Shown: positions 63,116-64,000 of the stretch, piece by piece
How positions within the stretch are numbered: the first letter of the stretch is position 1
Layout: every line of letters begins with the position of its first letter
DNA from: Halobacillus yeomjeoni
Lineage (GTDB): Bacteria; Bacillota; Bacilli; Bacillales; Halobacillaceae
Length of the DNA stretch: 64,000 bases
Direction: 5' to 3'
Assembly (NCBI RefSeq): GCF_020171525.1
Contig: NZ_JAIVAI010000001.1
Location: forward strand, 682,001 to 746,000
Position numbers and translations under genes: made by a program
The notes under the pieces: generated by a model
Told to the model about the DNA's origin: nothing
Databases searched by the model: none
Seen by the model: the letters and a program-made list of their open reading frames with translations, nothing else

Positions 63116-63172
63116 AGTGCCTGACCCCCGCTTCGATAAAGCGTTAACGTAATGTGGGTCAGGCACTTTTTT
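63114..63172. repeat. Palindromic repeat (REP-like), copy B, intact
   Basis: The 12-bp arms AGTGCCTGACCC (63116-63127) and GGGTCAGGCACT (63156-63167) are exact complements, with GCTTCGATAAAGC and CGTTAACG foldbacks inside and a T run after the right arm. The structure resembles REP elements mobilised by IS200-like tyrosine transposases. A T run means it may also act as a terminator. Confidence 0.75.
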
Positions 63173-63206
63173 CTAATGAAATAATCTTTTATTTGGCTTT
63201 TATTGT

Positions 63207-63548
63207 TTAAAAATTTTCACTCTTCTTAGGTGGCAAAAAGTAAATACATAAACTTATTACAACAAATCCAATTGCTACTATATGGTTATAAATGGGTATT
63301 TCGGGTATTTTAAAATAACTAATAATAAATAGAAATATAAACAATACTACGCCACCAGTTATTCTCCATGGGAGAATAAGATGAGAATAAAAATATAACG
63401 AAGAGAGTAAGGAAAAACATAGCGCTCCAAATGTTGAGAATAATTAATCATTCTGCAGAAAAAATACCATTAAAAACAAGTTACTTCCAATAATTATTAA
63501 ATATAAGAGATGCTTTATATATTTCAACAGTTTCCACCATCCTACCAT
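63207..63548 (-). pseudogene. Small membrane protein gene with in-frame stop
   Basis: Starting from the ATG at 63548, 34 codons (MVGWWKLLKYIKHLLYLIII first) reach a TAA at 63444-63446; the same frame then continues without interruption for 78 more codons (FSTFGALCFSLLSSLYF... to FLPPKKSENF) and stops at 63207. About four hydrophobic helices would result. A single nonsense change explains the break. The ATG overlaps the stop of the upstream glycine-zipper gene, as in a toxin-immunity pair. Confidence 0.65.
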
Positions 63549-64000
63549 CCTAGTTTTCTAAAGGCTAAATTTTTCAGCTCACTTATACCAGTGGAAGCGG
63601 CCCCACCAATAACAGCTCCACCTAAGGGGGGAGAGTTGCTACTGCAACAGAGGGAATGGCAGCACTGGCCCCTATAGCTATACCAGAAATCGCAATTTTA
63701 CCAACAGTCTGCCACCCAATCAATCCCTCATAATAGTTGGGGTTCACAAATTCCGTTGCAATTGTTACCGCTGAACCGGCAATACCTACAGGTTTAGCAT
63801 ATTTCATAAGTGGCTTGGTAGTGGAAGTTCGAAACTGGCGAATAGACCGATTTGCATTATCAGGATCAGGTTCTTTATGCCTGTATACTGATACTTTCTT
63901 TTCCATTGCACGTTTACCACTACCAACTGTACCTTCTATAGCACCTCCAATAATTGAACGTGTCATTGTTGATTCTTTGGAAGGTGCGGAACTTTCTGTA
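63542..64000 (-). pseudogene. Glycine-zipper protein C-terminus, frameshifted and cut by window edge
   Basis: The frame is open to the right edge of the window (TESSAPSKEST before the first in-window Met at 63966), so the N-terminal part lies outside. Visible features are RSIIGGAIEG, VGIAGSAVTIATEF, a YYEGLIGWQ motif and a Gly/Ala stretch (GKIAISGIAIGASAAIPS). It stops early at 63622, but adding one base to the run of six G at 63626-63631 continues the Gly-rich stretch (LGGAVIGGAASTGISELKN) to a stop at 63542, overlapping the next ATG. Pseudogene or homopolymer read error. Confidence 0.6.

Overview
The window looks like chromosome of a moderately halophilic, endospore-forming member of the Bacillaceae, Halobacillus-like in gene content. 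The supporting signs are Bacillus-type ribosome sites with many TTG/GTG starts, AT-leaning composition, sporulation genes (spoVIF and two YjcZ-type miniproteins with sigma-K-like promoters), B. subtilis-like gene sets (yngJ-yngE; yneR, plsY, yneT, parE, parC), a CcpA/LexA/WalR type of regulation, and osmolyte genes (OpuF-type transporter, a probable glucosylglycerate phosphorylase operon). The organism name is an inference. I see no rRNA, tRNA or CRISPR array.

Layout. 0-13.7 kb: mostly short plus-strand units: the end of an ABC-F ATPase, a LysM-3D cell-wall enzyme behind a tandem WalR-like site, two oxidoreductases, a PadR regulator, CvfB, a YusW-like lipoprotein, MsrB, acetyltransferase, nitroreductase, EamA transporter, a zinc-protease-like protein and an exonuclease-BRCT protein. 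13.7-17.8 kb: cadC-cadA metal efflux with a clear operator, and a K+ channel. 17.8-19.6 kb: a freestanding LAGLIDADG endonuclease-like gene with a LexA-type box in its promoter, followed by about 700 bp of decayed AT-rich DNA with copies of a dispersed repeat. 19.6-22 kb: sqdX-sqdB, a sulfoquinovosyl-diacylglycerol (sulfolipid) synthesis pair. 22-26.5 kb: deaminase, flotillin and an acyl-CoA synthetase.

26.5-35 kb: the seven-gene leucine/isovalerate catabolic operon (yngJ to yngE) on the minus strand behind a TetR gene, with a palindromic operator and a cre-like site. 35-39.7 kb: accessory strip with a membrane protein apparently starting at ATT, a frameshifted nucleotidyltransferase, a 459-bp MITE-like element with an 8-bp target duplication, an oxidoreductase with a palindromic operator, and two acetyltransferases. 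40-42.5 kb: DD-carboxypeptidase and a subtilisin. 42.9-53.6 kb: topoisomerase IV (parE with a LexA-like box between -35 and -10), yneT, OpuF, plsY, folE2, yidD, yneR. 53.8-60.2 kb: an operon of sugar phosphorylase, glycerate kinase, SSS symporter and an unknown protein, preceded by a CdaR-type regulator; together these read as uptake and breakdown of glucosylglycerate. 60.3-61 kb: YjcZ and SpoVIF. 61-64 kb: very AT-rich small membrane proteins, glycine-zipper proteins and broken genes with two copies of a palindromic repeat, resembling a decaying toxin/immunity cassette array.

The parts most worth a second look are the SOS-box LAGLIDADG locus and the dispersed repeat that carries a LexA-box-like sequence, the glucosylglycerate operon, the sulfolipid pair in a Firmicute, the 459-bp non-autonomous element, and the decayed cassette array at the right edge.
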